A DNA stretch of 64,000 nucleotides from Streptomyces seoulensis (GTDB taxonomy: Bacteria; Actinomycetota; Actinomycetes; Streptomycetales; Streptomycetaceae): the NCBI GenBank assembly GCA_013364255.1, contig CP054936.1, positions 5,176,853 to 5,240,852 of the forward strand, written 5' to 3'. The notes beneath the pieces were generated by a model. The model was not told the origin of the DNA. It searched no databases and worked only from the letters and a program-made list of their open reading frames with translations. Of the stretch, positions 51,414 through 60,220 are shown piece by piece (position 1 is the stretch's first letter; each line of letters opens with the position of its first letter). The translations under genes and the position numbers were made by a program.

Positions 51414-53672
51414 ATGGCTACCACCGTCCCCGACACAGCCGAGGTGGAACTCGCCATCGGCGGTATGACCTGCGCTTCGTGTGCCGCCCGGATCGAGAAG
51501 AAGCTCAACCGGATGGAAGGGGTCACCGCCACCGTCAACTACGCGACGGAGAAGGCAAAGGTCAGCTACGCGGCCGACGTGTCCGTCCCGGAGCTGATCG
51601 CCACCGTCGAGGCCACCGGGTACACGGCCCGCGAACCGGAGCCGGTCCGTGCCGAGCCCGTGAGCGGCGCGGGGAGTGCCGAGCCCGCCGACGCGCTGCG
51701 GCCGCTGAGGCAGCGGCTGGTCACCGCCGTGGTGCTGGCCGCCCCGGTCATCGCGATGGCGATGGTGCCGGCGCTGCAGTTCGAGTACTGGCAGTGGCTG
51801 TCGCTGACCCTTGCGGCGCCCGTGGTGACCTACGCCGCCTGGCCCTTCCACAAGGCGGCGTTCACCAACGCCCGGCACGGCGCGGCCACCATGGACACGC
51901 TGATCTCGGTGGGGACGTCGGCGGCGTTCCTGTGGTCGCTGTGGGCACTGTTCTTCGGCACCGCGGGCACCCCCGGTATGACGCACCCCTTCGAGCTGAC
52001 CATCGCCCGCAGCGACGGCGCCGGGAACATCTACCTGGAGGCCGCCGCCGGGGTGACCGCGTTCATCCTGGCCGGTCGCTACTTCGAGGCCCGTTCCAAG
52101 CGTAAGGCGGGGGCCGCGCTGAAGGCCCTGCTGGAGCTCGGCGCCAAGGACGTGACCGTACTGCGGGGCGGCGCCGAGGAGCGGATCCCGGTCGCCGAGC
52201 TGAGGGTCGGGGACCGTTTCCTGGTCCGTCCCGGCGAGAAGATCGCGACCGATGGCACGGTCGTCGAGGGCATGTCGGCCGTCGACGCGTCGATGCTCAC
52301 CGGTGAGTCGGTGCCGGTGGAGGTCGGCGTTTGTGACGCGGTCACCGGTGCGACCGTGAACGCGGGCGGCCGGCTGGTGGTCGAGGCGACGCGGGTCGGC
52401 GCCGACACCCAGCTGGCGCGGATGGCGAAGCTGGTAGAGGACGCGCAGAACGGCAAGGCCGCCGCCCAGCGGCTCGCCGACCGCATCTCCGGCGTCTTCG
52501 TGCCCGTCGTGATCGCCCTCGCGCTGGCCACTCTCGGCTTCTGGATCGGCAACGGCTCCGGGCTGACGGCCGCGTTCACCGCCGCCGTGGCGGTCCTGAT
52601 CATCGCCTGCCCCTGTGCCCTGGGCCTGGCCACGCCGACCGCGCTGATGGTCGGCACCGGGCGCGGCGCCCAGCTCGGCATCCTCATCAAGGGCCCCGAG
52701 GTGCTGGAGTCCACCCGCAAGGTCGACACCATCGTCCTCGACAAGACCGGCACCGTCACCACCGGCCGCATGACCCTGCTCGCCGTGCACACCGCCGATG
52801 GCATCGAGAAGGGTGACGTGCTCCGGCTGGCGGGCGCCCTGGAGCACGCCTCGGAGCACCCGATCGCCCGCGCCGTCGCCGACGGAGCCCTGGAGAAGCT
52901 GGGCACGCTGCCCGCACCCGAGGACTTCGCCAACGTCCCAGGGCTCGGTGTGCAGGGCGTCGTCGACGGCCACGCCGTCCTCGTGGGCCGCGAGAAGCTG
53001 CTCGCCGAGTGGGCCATGGAGCTGCCCGCTGGGCTGGCGCGGGCCAAGGCCGATGCCGAGGCGGCGGGCCGCACCGCGATCGCCGTCGCCTGGGACGGCG
53101 AGGCCAGGGCGGTCCTGGAGATTGCCGACGCCGTCAAGGACACCAGCGCCGAGGCCATCGGCCGGCTGCGCGCCCTGGGCCTGACCCCGATGCTCCTCAC
53201 CGGCGACAACAGGGCCGTCGCCGAGTCGGTGGCCGCGGAGGTCGGCATCGCTCCCGAACACGTCATCGCCGAGGTCATGCCCGAGGACAAGGTCGACGTC
53301 GTCAAGCACTACCAGAACGAGGGCCGTTCGGTGGCGATGGTCGGCGACGGGGTCAACGACGCCGCCGCGCTCGCCCAGGCCGACCTGGGCCTCGCCATGG
53401 GCACCGGCACCGACGCCGCCATCGAGGCCGGCGACCTCACCCTCGTCCGCGGCGACCTGCGCGCCGCCGCCGACGCCATCCGGCTCGCCCGCAAGACCCT
53501 CGGCACCATCAGGTCCAACCTGTTCTGGGCCTTCGCCTACAACGTCGCCGCCCTGCCGCTCGCCGCGGCCGGGCTGCTCAACCCGATGATCGCCGGAGCG
53601 GCCATGGCCTTCTCCTCGGTCTTCGTCGTCGGCAACTCGCTGCGGCTGCGCGGCTTCGAGGCCGCGAGCTGA
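51414..53672 (+). CDS. copA: Copper-exporting P1B-type ATPase CopA
   Basis: The 752-residue P-type ATPase has an N-terminal HMA (GMTCASC at 17-23), TGES phosphatase motif (SMLTGESVPV), transmembrane CPC (399-401), phosphorylation motif DKTGT with Asp443, SEHPIA in the nucleotide domain, and GDGVND (644-649). The final helices have YN and MAFSS motifs of Cu+ transporters. ATG 51414 is used after GAGGAG; an adjacent GTG at 51411 is possible. It pumps Cu(I) out of the cytoplasm and is transcribed with copZ. Confidence 0.97.
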   Translation: MATTVPDTAEVELAIGGMTCASCAARIEKKLNRMEGVTATVNYATEKAKVSYAADVSVPELIATVEATGYTAREPEPVRAEPVSGAGSAEPADALRPLRQRLVTAVVLAAPVIAMAMVPALQFEYWQWLSLTLAAPVVTYAAWPFHKAAFTNARHGAATMDTLISVGTSAAFLWSLWALFFGTAGTPGMTHPFELTIARSDGAGNIYLEAAAGVTAFILAGRYFEARSKRKAGAALKALLELGAKDVTVLRGGAEERIPVAELRVGDRFLVRPGEKIATDGTVVEGMSAVDASMLTGESVPVEVGVCDAVTGATVNAGGRLVVEATRVGADTQLARMAKLVEDAQNGKAAAQRLADRISGVFVPVVIALALATLGFWIGNGSGLTAAFTAAVAVLIIACPCALGLATPTALMVGTGRGAQLGILIKGPEVLESTRKVDTIVLDKTGTVTTGRMTLLAVHTADGIEKGDVLRLAGALEHASEHPIARAVADGALEKLGTLPAPEDFANVPGLGVQGVVDGHAVLVGREKLLAEWAMELPAGLARAKADAEAAGRTAIAVAWDGEARAVLEIADAVKDTSAEAIGRLRALGLTPMLLTGDNRAVAESVAAEVGIAPEHVIAEVMPEDKVDVVKHYQNEGRSVAMVGDGVNDAAALAQADLGLAMGTGTDAAIEAGDLTLVRGDLRAAADAIRLARKTLGTIRSNLFWAFAYNVAALPLAAAGLLNPMIAGAAMAFSSVFVVGNSLRLRGFEAAS

Positions 53673-53702
53673 CAACCGCATCTCCTCTGCAGCGCGGACG
53701 AG

Positions 53703-53724
53703 GGGCGGGCCATTGGGCCCGCCC
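53703..53724 (+). terminator. Terminator after copA
   Basis: GGGCGGGCC-ATTG-GGCCCGCCC hairpin 30 bp after the copA stop, followed by TTCCTT. Confidence 0.85.
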
Positions 53725-54034
53725 TTCCTTGTCCGTCAGCTCCCCTTATGACTCACGAGGGAGACCTCGTGCGCGGCTTCGTCCGCCACGGCAGCGACGG
53801 CGTACAACTGCGCGACACGACGCCGGGGCGAGGACTGGGGCCGGACCTGCGGACGGCAGCCCTATGGGTTCGGCGCTCTGTGATCCGCCGTGGACCGGGA
53901 TCGCCATGGGCAGTTCCCAAGTGCAGCTAACCCGCGCGCCATCGGGGGCTGCCGCCAGGGCTCTCGTGAGGGCCCGCTCATCCCGTCAGCGCCTCCGGCT
54001 ACGCAGAGCTGAAAGCTGTTGCCGTCCTGCGATA
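53725..54034. other. Intergenic region between copA terminator and MFS operators
   Basis: A short frame opening MTHEGDLVRGFVRHGSDGVQLRD at about 53748 might be a gene remnant, but it has no clear ribosome site and no recognised family. Nothing else is supported. Confidence 0.35.
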
Positions 54035-54054
54035 CATACCCCACGGGGGTATGC
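54035..54054. promoter_or_regulatory. CsoR-type operator 4, upstream of the MFS gene
   Basis: CATACCCCACGGGGGTATGC is a near-perfect palindrome of the same type as the copZ boxes. Confidence 0.85.
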
Positions 54055-54068
54055 TAAGTTTCCCGACA

Positions 54069-54088
54069 GGTACCCCCAGGGGGTATAT
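54069..54088. promoter_or_regulatory. CsoR-type operator 5, upstream of the MFS gene
   Basis: GGTACCCCCAGGGGGTATAT lies 30 bp before the MFS start. Together with operator 4 it implies copper control of this exporter. Confidence 0.85.
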
Positions 54089-54117
54089 AAGGCTCCGTAT
54101 CCGGAGAGGGGAAGGCA

Positions 54118-55557
54118 ATGCCATCCGTCAGTCCCAAGCGCTGGTGGGCACTCGCCGTGCTCGCCACCGCCCAGTTCATGGTGATCATGGACACCTCGAT
54201 CATCGGGGTCGCGCTCCCCGAGATGCAGAAGGACCTCGGCTTCTCCCAGGGCGACCTGCAATGGGTGTTCAACGCCTACGTCATCGCCTTCGGCGGTCTC
54301 CTGCTCCTCGGCGGCCGCCTGTCCGACCTGCTCGGCGCACGTCGGGTGTTCACCGCCGGCTGGACCGTGCTCATCGGCGGGTCGGTCGTCGCCGCAGCCG
54401 CTCAGACGGCATGGGTGGAAGTCGCCGGCCGTGCCGTCCAGGGTGTCGGTGGCGCGCTGATCGCCCCCGCCGCGATGACCCTGCTCATGACGCTGTTCGC
54501 CCACGACCCGAAGGAACTCGGCAAGGCCATGGCCCTCTACGGCGCCGCGGCACCGGCCGGTGGCACCGCGGGCGTCTTCCTCGGCGGCGTCTTCACCGAA
54601 TGGCTGAGCTGGCCCTGTGTGTTCATCATCTACATCCCGATCGGCGCCGCCACCCTCGCCGCGACCAGACTGCTCCCCGCCGTGGCACCCCGCCGAGGAG
54701 CGATCGACGTGCTCGGCGCCGTCGCGGTCACCGCAGGCCTCGCCCTCGCCGTCTTCGCCGTGGTACGCGCCCCCGAGATCGGCTGGGGAGCCACCTCGAC
54801 CGTGCTCGAACTCGTCGGAGCCGCCGCCCTGCTGGCGCTCTTCCTCGCTCTGCAGAAGACCGTGCGCCGGCCCCTGATGCCGCTGGGCATCTGGCGCGTG
54901 CCGAGGCTCGGCTCGGCCAACCTGGCCATGATTCTGCTGGGCGCCGCGTGGATCCCCATGTGGTACTTCCTCAACCTCTACCTGCAGCAGGTCCTCGGCT
55001 ACGGTGCTTTCGCCTCCGGTGCGGCGCTGCTGCCGATGACCGTGCTCCTCATGGTCTTCATGACCGCCATCACCGCGCGGCTGCTGGCCCGCCTCGGCGC
55101 CAAGCCGCTGATCGGCGGCGGCCTGCTCGTCCTCGCGGCCGGCCTGGTGTGGCTGTCGGCCGTCGAGCCCAGCGGCTCCTTCGTCGTCGACGTGCTGCCC
55201 GCCTCGCTGGTTGCCGCGCTCGGCATGTCACTGGCGTACATCCCGGCGATGATGGCGGCCATGTCCGGTGCCCCGGCCGAGCAGGCGGGTCTGGCCTCCG
55301 GCATCGTCAACACCACCTATCAGGTCGGTTCGGCACTCGGCCTGGCCGCTCTCACCGCCCTGGCCACCTCCCAGGGCGCCGGCCGACTCGGTGATCTGCC
55401 CGCCCTGACCGACGGCTTCAGCGCGGCGTTCACTGCGGCCGCTGCCATCGCCGCCGTCGGCGGTCTCATCACGCTCCTGGTGATGCGTACCGAGAAGGAC
55501 GAGGCCGCCGCCAGTGCGGAGCAGCCCAGCGCGCCGGGTGAGAAGGCGAAGATGTGA
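54118..55557 (+). CDS. DHA2-family MFS exporter under CsoR-type operators
   Basis: The 479-residue transporter begins RWWALAVLATAQFMVIMDTSIIGVALP, the EmrB/QacA (DHA2, 14 helices) signature. It has the motif A-like GGRLSDLLGARRVF and motif C-like region GAAAPAGGTAGVFLGG. Proton-coupled drug export is the family role. Two CsoR-type palindromes upstream are unusual for this family; copper-ligand complexes or copper-responsive metabolites may be its substrate. GAGAGG ribosome site. Followed by a 19-bp-arm terminator. Confidence 0.93.
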   Translation: MPSVSPKRWWALAVLATAQFMVIMDTSIIGVALPEMQKDLGFSQGDLQWVFNAYVIAFGGLLLLGGRLSDLLGARRVFTAGWTVLIGGSVVAAAAQTAWVEVAGRAVQGVGGALIAPAAMTLLMTLFAHDPKELGKAMALYGAAAPAGGTAGVFLGGVFTEWLSWPCVFIIYIPIGAATLAATRLLPAVAPRRGAIDVLGAVAVTAGLALAVFAVVRAPEIGWGATSTVLELVGAAALLALFLALQKTVRRPLMPLGIWRVPRLGSANLAMILLGAAWIPMWYFLNLYLQQVLGYGAFASGAALLPMTVLLMVFMTAITARLLARLGAKPLIGGGLLVLAAGLVWLSAVEPSGSFVVDVLPASLVAALGMSLAYIPAMMAAMSGAPAEQAGLASGIVNTTYQVGSALGLAALTALATSQGAGRLGDLPALTDGFSAAFTAAAAIAAVGGLITLLVMRTEKDEAAASAEQPSAPGEKAKM

Positions 55558-55594
55558 GCCATGGGCTGTGAACCCGCCAAGAAGCGATGTCACG

Positions 55595-55642
55595 GCCGGC
55601 GGCCCGCCAGATCGCCATCCCCGGATCTGGCGGGCCGCCGGC
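55595..55642 (+). terminator. Strong terminator after the MFS gene
   Basis: Nineteen-base perfect arms (start GCCGGCGGCCCGCCAG) with a 10-nt loop, 38 bp past the stop. Confidence 0.9.
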
Positions 55643-55720
55643 ACCTGTCGCCACCCCGATGACCGACAGGCAGTCCCAGGAGGGATTCCACCCATGGCCA
55701 CACCGTCATGGACCGTCACG

Positions 55721-56398
55721 TCACGCCGGGCAGCCGGACACCCTGTCGTCAAGATGACGGTCGTCGCGCTGCTTCAGGCCCTCGCGTCCCATCTCTCTCA
55801 CCAAAGTCTCGACCGTCCGTCCTGCACGGGCGCGTGTGTCCGCCATCACGCCCGAAACGGCCGCTCCTGAACGCTGCCGGCGCAGGCTGGAACACCATGG
55901 CAGCCACCGTCGTCGACGACGTGCGCCGACGCCGCCCGGTCGAACCTGGGCGGGGTGGGCCGGAGTCGCACCGTCGGCTTCCTGGCAAGGGCCTGCCCGG
56001 CGGATCAGGCTGGCGTCGATGACGCCGAGGAGGCGATCGAGTTCGGCTCGCTCGGCCTCGTTCATGAGCTCGACGGCGTTGCTGAGGCTCTTCTCGGTGA
56101 GCCGCTCCATGAGCGGGGCGAGGAAGCGCTGCAGAACATCCGGAGCTTCGTCCATCGTGCGCCGGTACTCCCGGTATCGCTTGATCTGTGACTCCATCTC
56201 TTCGAACTCGACGAGAGAGGCACTGAGGACGCGGCTCTGCTCCTCCTTGCTGTACGGGCACCCGTCGAGGTGGTGCCACGTGTTGGTCTCACGCCGGCGC
56301 TTGAAGTCCGTGTAGCGGAGCAGGACGACGATCTCCGATCGGGCTCGGGCCTTGGGCGTACGGGAGCTCCGCCTGGGAGTGGGCGGGTGAACCATCAA
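55721..56398 (-). CDS. Hypothetical protein, possibly with a composite C-terminus
   Basis: The first 135 residues look like real coding sequence: EIVVLLRYTDFKRRRETNTWHHLDGCPYS (in parts) and a helical FEEMESQIKRYREYRRTMDEAP. The last 80 residues (ARRRRRWLPWCSSLRR..., then MADTRARAGRTVETLVREMGREG) change character, as if frames or genes were joined. No family recognised. It may be a decaying gene at the edge of the copper island. Confidence 0.4.
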   Translation of the reverse strand: MMVHPPTPRRSSRTPKARARSEIVVLLRYTDFKRRRETNTWHHLDGCPYSKEEQSRVLSASLVEFEEMESQIKRYREYRRTMDEAPDVLQRFLAPLMERLTEKSLSNAVELMNEAERAELDRLLGVIDASLIRRAGPCQEADGATPAHPAQVRPGGVGARRRRRWLPWCSSLRRQRSGAAVSGVMADTRARAGRTVETLVREMGREGLKQRDDRHLDDRVSGCPA

Positions 56399-56766
56399 TG
56401 GTCCGGAGAACCGCCGGTTTGCCCAACCGGCGATCGTCGGCTACGTTACGTCGCTTTCTGGTCAGCGGCGGCGGCCGGAATAGTTCGCGGTGTCCTGCGT
56501 CAGCGGCGTGTTGGGCACTGAGGGCTTCTGGCGGTGACTGCCTGCCATCGGGCATCGACGTCGAGAAGATCGTCCGGGACGTCCAGCAGCGGCATCCACA
56601 GGCCCAGTGGGTGGTTGTCGCCCAGCTCGTCTACGCCTTCCTCGCGAACCTCACCGATGAGGACCGAAGCGATCTCCTGCACACGGTCCGTCCGATGTTC
56701 CTGGAATACGGGGAGAAGGATCTCGCAGAGCAGCTTGCTCTCCTCCGCGTCCCCAAAATGGTCTAG
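56398..56766 (+). CDS. Possible gene fragment, C-terminal part coding-like
   Basis: The last 72 residues (GIDVEKIVRDVQQRHPQAQWVVVAQLVYAFLANLTDEDRSDL..., in parts) read as a compact helical domain. The first 50 residues are Arg/Ser-rich and unlikely to be translated. No start with a ribosome site is evident. It ends next to the tRNA-like terminator. Divergent from the hypothetical gene to the left. Confidence 0.35.
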   Translation: MVRRTAGLPNRRSSATLRRFLVSGGGRNSSRCPASAACWALRASGGDCLPSGIDVEKIVRDVQQRHPQAQWVVVAQLVYAFLANLTDEDRSDLLHTVRPMFLEYGEKDLAEQLALLRVPKMV

Positions 56767-56775
56767 ACGACAAAC

Positions 56776-56802
56776 AAACCCCAGGCCGGTGACCTGGGGT
56801 TT
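56776..56802 (-). terminator. Terminator of the tRNA-Gly fragment
   Basis: AAACCCCAGG and CCTGGGGTTT (10-bp arms, 7-nt loop) sit directly 3' of the tRNA fragment, in the same arrangement as the terminator at 63452-63478 beside the intact tRNA gene. Confidence 0.7.
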
Positions 56803-56805
56803 CAA

Positions 56806-56853
56806 TCTGGAGCGGGTGACGAGAATCGAACTCGCGCTCTCAGCTTGGGAAGC
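56806..56853 (-). pseudogene. 3' fragment of tRNA-Gly(CCC), candidate attachment site
   Basis: These 48 bp are identical to 63482-63529, covering the tRNA-Gly 3' half from the anticodon arm through T-arm and CCA. Similarity stops sharply inside the anticodon stem. Such a displaced 3' tRNA end with its own terminator is the usual scar of site-specific integration into a tRNA gene. Confidence 0.85.
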
Positions 56854-57141
56854 GACGGCGCTTGCCGGGGCAAGTGACCTTCGACCTGCCCGTACGCGGC
56901 TGTTGACGGTCTTTCGGCGTGCTGGATCACACCGCTTTTCACCGTGGTTCTCCCCTCTTACGGGCACGCTGTGGGCATCTTACGGGCACGCTGTGGGCAC
57001 GAGTCCGTACAGGAGGCTCGGGCAGGGGCTCGGCTCGCGCCTCGGAGTGCCGGTGCTGCGGCTGCGCGGCGCCTCCGGCAGTGGGAATCGCTGGTGCACA
57101 TGAAGCGCGGCGCGCCTGCCCACCACCGCCCGGCGTCGTCG
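56854..57141. other. Intergenic region with a perfect 22-bp tandem repeat beside the tRNA fragment
   Basis: The unit TCTTACGGGCACGCTGTGGG plus CA occurs twice head to tail at 56956-56977 and 56978-56999, about 100 bp from the tRNA fragment. Arm-type integrase sites often look like this, but no integrase gene is present. No gene is supported here. Confidence 0.6.
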
Positions 57142-58299
57142 TCAGCCGCGCCACTCCACCAGGAGCAGCGGCGCGTCGTCCGTGGTGTGTCCGCCCCGAG
57201 CCCGCTTGAGGGTGTGGGACAGGGAACGCGCCACCGCCCGGATTCCGCGGCCGGTTCTCTCCATCTGGTTCACCCACTCGATCAACTGACCCTCCCCGAA
57301 CTGCTCTTCGCCCGTCTCGTGCTCCCCGACCAGTCCGTCGGTGAAACAGAGGAGGCGGTCCCCCCTCTCCAGGCGCATCTCGTTCATCCATCGCAGGTGC
57401 CCCGTAGTGGTGTCCAGCCGCATCATCTGAGCGGTCGCGAAGTGCTCGGGGCCGAACTGCTCCGCCACCGCGCGGTCTATGAAGGAGTAGATCTCCGGCA
57501 GCCCGATGCCGGCACGGCGGGCGTGGCGGCAGGCGCCGATGGCAACGGTAGCCGTCGTGGCCACGTCCAGGCCGTGCCCCATCGCGTCGATCATGGCCAG
57601 GTGGAGGACGTCCCCGTTGAGGGCGTAGTCGAAGCTGTCACCCGCCACGTCATAGGCGGGTTCCAGGATTCCGGCCACGGCGATGCGCGGCATGATCATG
57701 GCCAGGGGCGGCAGCAGGGCCCACTGGATCTCGGCGGCGACGCTCATCGGCGCGCGCCGCCGCACTCCGAAGAAGAGGTCGGAGTAGCCGTGCTTGGTCA
57801 CCAGCAGGTCGGCCGCCAGGCCGGCGATCCGGTGCAGCAGCCGGCGGTCGTGGCCGTCGACGCTGTCCAGCGTCACCGACATGACGCCGACCTGGTCACC
57901 GCCGTCCAGCAACGGCAGATGGACCCGCACGCCGTCGTTCCCGGCCAGTTCGAGGGACTGGGCGTCGAGAAAGCACCGGCCCGCCTCGGAGTCGTCGATC
58001 GGCTGCGGCTCCCCGCCCATGAGGCCCTCACCGGGCAGCGGCGCCAGCAGCAGTTGGCCGTAGTCCTGGAGCAGCACCTGCGGCCGGCGGCCGCCGAGTC
58101 GTCCCAGCACGTCGGCGACCAGGGGCCCGATGCGATCGGGCGGCAGATCGTGCGCGCGGTCGAGGATCTCGCCCAGGAGGGCTTCCCCGAAGCTCTCGGA
58201 GCGGTCCGCGCCGCGCCACCCGGCCGTCGGCCTCACACCCGCCGTGGTGCGCTCCACCCGGGAGGCGGGCCGGGACGACGAAGGTTCTGTCGGTGTCAT
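57142..58299 (-). CDS. SpoIIE/PP2C-type serine phosphatase with GAF-like N-terminus
   Basis: The 385-residue protein starts at ATG 58299 (GGAG upstream). Its N-terminal half resembles a GAF sensor (LLQDYGQLLLAPLPGEG to IAGLAADLL). The C-terminal PP2C/SpoIIE domain has AYDVAGDSFDYAL (canonical DVGGDFYD), HLAMIDAMGHGLDVA, LCFTDGLVGEH and TTDDAPLLLVEW, supplying the metal-binding aspartates. It likely dephosphorylates STAS-type anti-sigma antagonists. Other partner-switch genes lie close by. Confidence 0.9.
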   Translation of the reverse strand: MTPTEPSSSRPASRVERTTAGVRPTAGWRGADRSESFGEALLGEILDRAHDLPPDRIGPLVADVLGRLGGRRPQVLLQDYGQLLLAPLPGEGLMGGEPQPIDDSEAGRCFLDAQSLELAGNDGVRVHLPLLDGGDQVGVMSVTLDSVDGHDRRLLHRIAGLAADLLVTKHGYSDLFFGVRRRAPMSVAAEIQWALLPPLAMIMPRIAVAGILEPAYDVAGDSFDYALNGDVLHLAMIDAMGHGLDVATTATVAIGACRHARRAGIGLPEIYSFIDRAVAEQFGPEHFATAQMMRLDTTTGHLRWMNEMRLERGDRLLCFTDGLVGEHETGEEQFGEGQLIEWVNQMERTGRGIRAVARSLSHTLKRARGGHTTDDAPLLLVEWRG

Positions 58300-58324
58300 C
58301 GCTCCATCACGGAAATAACGGAGT

Positions 58325-58376
58325 AACGGGATCACGGGATCACGGGATCACGGGATCAAAGACTCACGGGATCACG
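58325..58376. repeat. Tandem 8-bp ATCACGGG repeats
   Basis: ATCACGGG recurs four to six times with one interruption, just upstream of the phosphatase start. Probable slippage tract; it may alter promoter spacing. Confidence 0.85.
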
Positions 58377-58421
58377 GACGCCCGTACCGGCCGGCAGTCC
58401 GCACCGGCCGGATCGGGCCGC

Positions 58422-58931
58422 TCACCTGGGTCCGGCTCCTCCCTCCGACTCCCACACCGCCTGTCCGTCGAGGCCGCTCTCGGCGAGGGCCAGCAGGCGC
58501 GGGGCCGACAACGGGTTCCCCGGGTCGGCGGCCGCGGACAGCAGCAGGGCAGCGGCTCCCGCCGGCTCCTCCGGGGGCACCACCAGCAGTTCCCAGCACC
58601 CGACGGTGCCGCAGTCCACGGTGATGGCGTGCGCCTCGGCGGCGCCGTCGGTCAGGGCCACCTCGATCACCTGCCCGGGCGCCATCACCTCGCGCGGCGC
58701 ATCGGGCCACACGGAATTCCCCACCGTGACGCGGGTGACGGTGCCGACACCCGGGTCCAGGGAGCCGACCAGTGCGGGCAGCTCCAGCTCCAGCGCGTCG
58801 CAGCGCGGCCACCACGCCCCGTCCAGCGGTCCGTGGCTGCCGTCCGGGGTGAGGCGCAGCCGGGGCAAGGGCATCCGGTAGGTGTGTCCGTCGTCCGGTG
58901 CCGGGCTCTCGGCCGGCTGGGTGGCGTCCAT
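58422..58931 (-). CDS. DUF5994 family protein
   Basis: The 169-residue protein has the DUF5994 pattern: LPRLRLTPDGSHGPLDGAWWPRCDALELELPALV (in parts), VTVGNSVWPDAP and CWELLVVPPEEPAGAAALL. Found in Streptomyces beside SpoIIE phosphatases and STAS proteins, as here; function unknown. Acidic and soluble. Another DUF5994 protein lies at 60906-61322. Confidence 0.85.
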   Translation of the reverse strand: MDATQPAESPAPDDGHTYRMPLPRLRLTPDGSHGPLDGAWWPRCDALELELPALVGSLDPGVGTVTRVTVGNSVWPDAPREVMAPGQVIEVALTDGAAEAHAITVDCGTVGCWELLVVPPEEPAGAAALLLSAAADPGNPLSAPRLLALAESGLDGQAVWESEGGAGPR

Positions 58932-59188
58932 CGTGCGATCCCGTCCCGGGCGGCGCCCCCGGCGCCCGTGTCTGTCCTTCGCCGGGAACGGCGCCGTCGT
59001 CGTACGCCCGCAAAGCTCTCGGTACCTGCCAGGCTACTCCCGGCGTGGCCGGGGAGCGGGGCGCTCGACCGGCACCCGCAGCCGCGCACGTACGGCAGAC
59101 GGCCGGGCGGTGTGGGCGGTGTGGGCCGCGTGGGCGGCGTGGGCCGGTCCGGACCCGACGACCGCGGGCTCGTCTCCGTTCCGGTCGG

Positions 59189-60220
59189 TCAGCGGTCTGC
59201 CGGAAGCGGGCCTTCGGCGGGCAGGACCAGCACGCAGGGGGCGACGGGGCCGGGCAGCCCGACGACCTCGCCCATGTTCCGCCAGCCCCAGGACGCGAAA
59301 GCGGACTGGCCGGTCCGGTCGGCCGGATGGAGCAGGGCGACTCCGAGCGGAACGTGCCGGTCTGCCAGCAGCCGCTGCTGAAGGCGGCGGGCTATCTCAC
59401 GGTTCTGGGCGTGCGAACGGGCGACGACCTGCGTGAGCACGACGAACCGCGCACGGGAGGTGAGCCGCTGGACGATTCCCTGGAGCGTCGCGTCGAACCC
59501 CCGGCGGCCCGCGCCGTCCGGCCCCACCGGGAAACCGAAGGCACACCCGACCAGCACCGTCGTCTCGGCCACCAGCAGCACGAAACCGGGGCGGTGGGCG
59601 GTGACCGCGAGGCGGCGCAGGAAGTCCCCACGGTCGTGGTACGCCTCGCCGGGCGTGCCCGCGACGGACTCGGCGGCCAGATCCGCGATGTCCTCGCACA
59701 GGTCCTCGGCCTGCTGGCGGGTCAGCCGGCGGACCCGGATCGCGTCCTTGAGGGCCGGCGCGTCCCTGAGGGCCGGTGAGTCCTTGGAGGTCAGCGCGTC
59801 CTGGAGGGCTGGCTGGTCCGGTCGACCGGCGGGTCCCTCGTGCGTCCGGGCCGCGGTGTCCGACGGGCCGCCGGGCGGTACGGGGGCCGCGGGGGCCGCC
59901 AAGAGCGGCGAAGCGGGGTCGGCGGCGTCGAGGAGCCGGACGATCTGGGCGCACGGATGGTGCAGCCGCAGCCGGGAGTGGATCCGCCCGGCACGGTGCG
60001 ACGCCGAGAGGAGGACGTCCAGGCCCCTGTCGTCGCAGGAGCCGACCGCGGCCAGGTCGACGTCGATCACGGTGACGCCGTCCAGCAGGCACTGCTCCAG
60101 CGCGGCCCGCAACAGCGGCGTCGTGGCCGGCCCGATGTCCCCGGCGAGCGTGACGAGCGTGTGCTCCCCCCGGTTGCGCCGGTGGATGTCCAGCCGGGAG
60201 AGAGCCATCGCAGGGGACAT
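59189..60220 (-). CDS. STAS domain fused to a GNAT-like acetyltransferase domain
   Basis: Residues 1-105 form a STAS domain (VTLAGDIGPATTPLLRAALEQ, then VIDVDLAAVGSCDDRGLDVLL). The usual phospho-Ser of anti-sigma antagonists is replaced (CDDRG for DSSGL). After a linker with repeated ALxDA units, residues 165-343 look like a GNAT fold (IRVRRLTRQQAEDL, HRPGFVLLVAETTVLVGCAFGFP, QNREIARRLQQRLL). The combination suggests acetylation linked to the partner-switch network. Start 60220 or 60208. Confidence 0.75.
   Translation of the reverse strand: MSPAMALSRLDIHRRNRGEHTLVTLAGDIGPATTPLLRAALEQCLLDGVTVIDVDLAAVGSCDDRGLDVLLSASHRAGRIHSRLRLHHPCAQIVRLLDAADPASPLLAAPAAPVPPGGPSDTAARTHEGPAGRPDQPALQDALTSKDSPALRDAPALKDAIRVRRLTRQQAEDLCEDIADLAAESVAGTPGEAYHDRGDFLRRLAVTAHRPGFVLLVAETTVLVGCAFGFPVGPDGAGRRGFDATLQGIVQRLTSRARFVVLTQVVARSHAQNREIARRLQQRLLADRHVPLGVALLHPADRTGQSAFASWGWRNMGEVVGLPGPVAPCVLVLPAEGPLPADR

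Noticed and set aside
56806..56853. A second functional tRNA-Gly gene
   Set aside because: The 5' half (acceptor 5' strand, D-arm and half of the anticodon stem) is missing.
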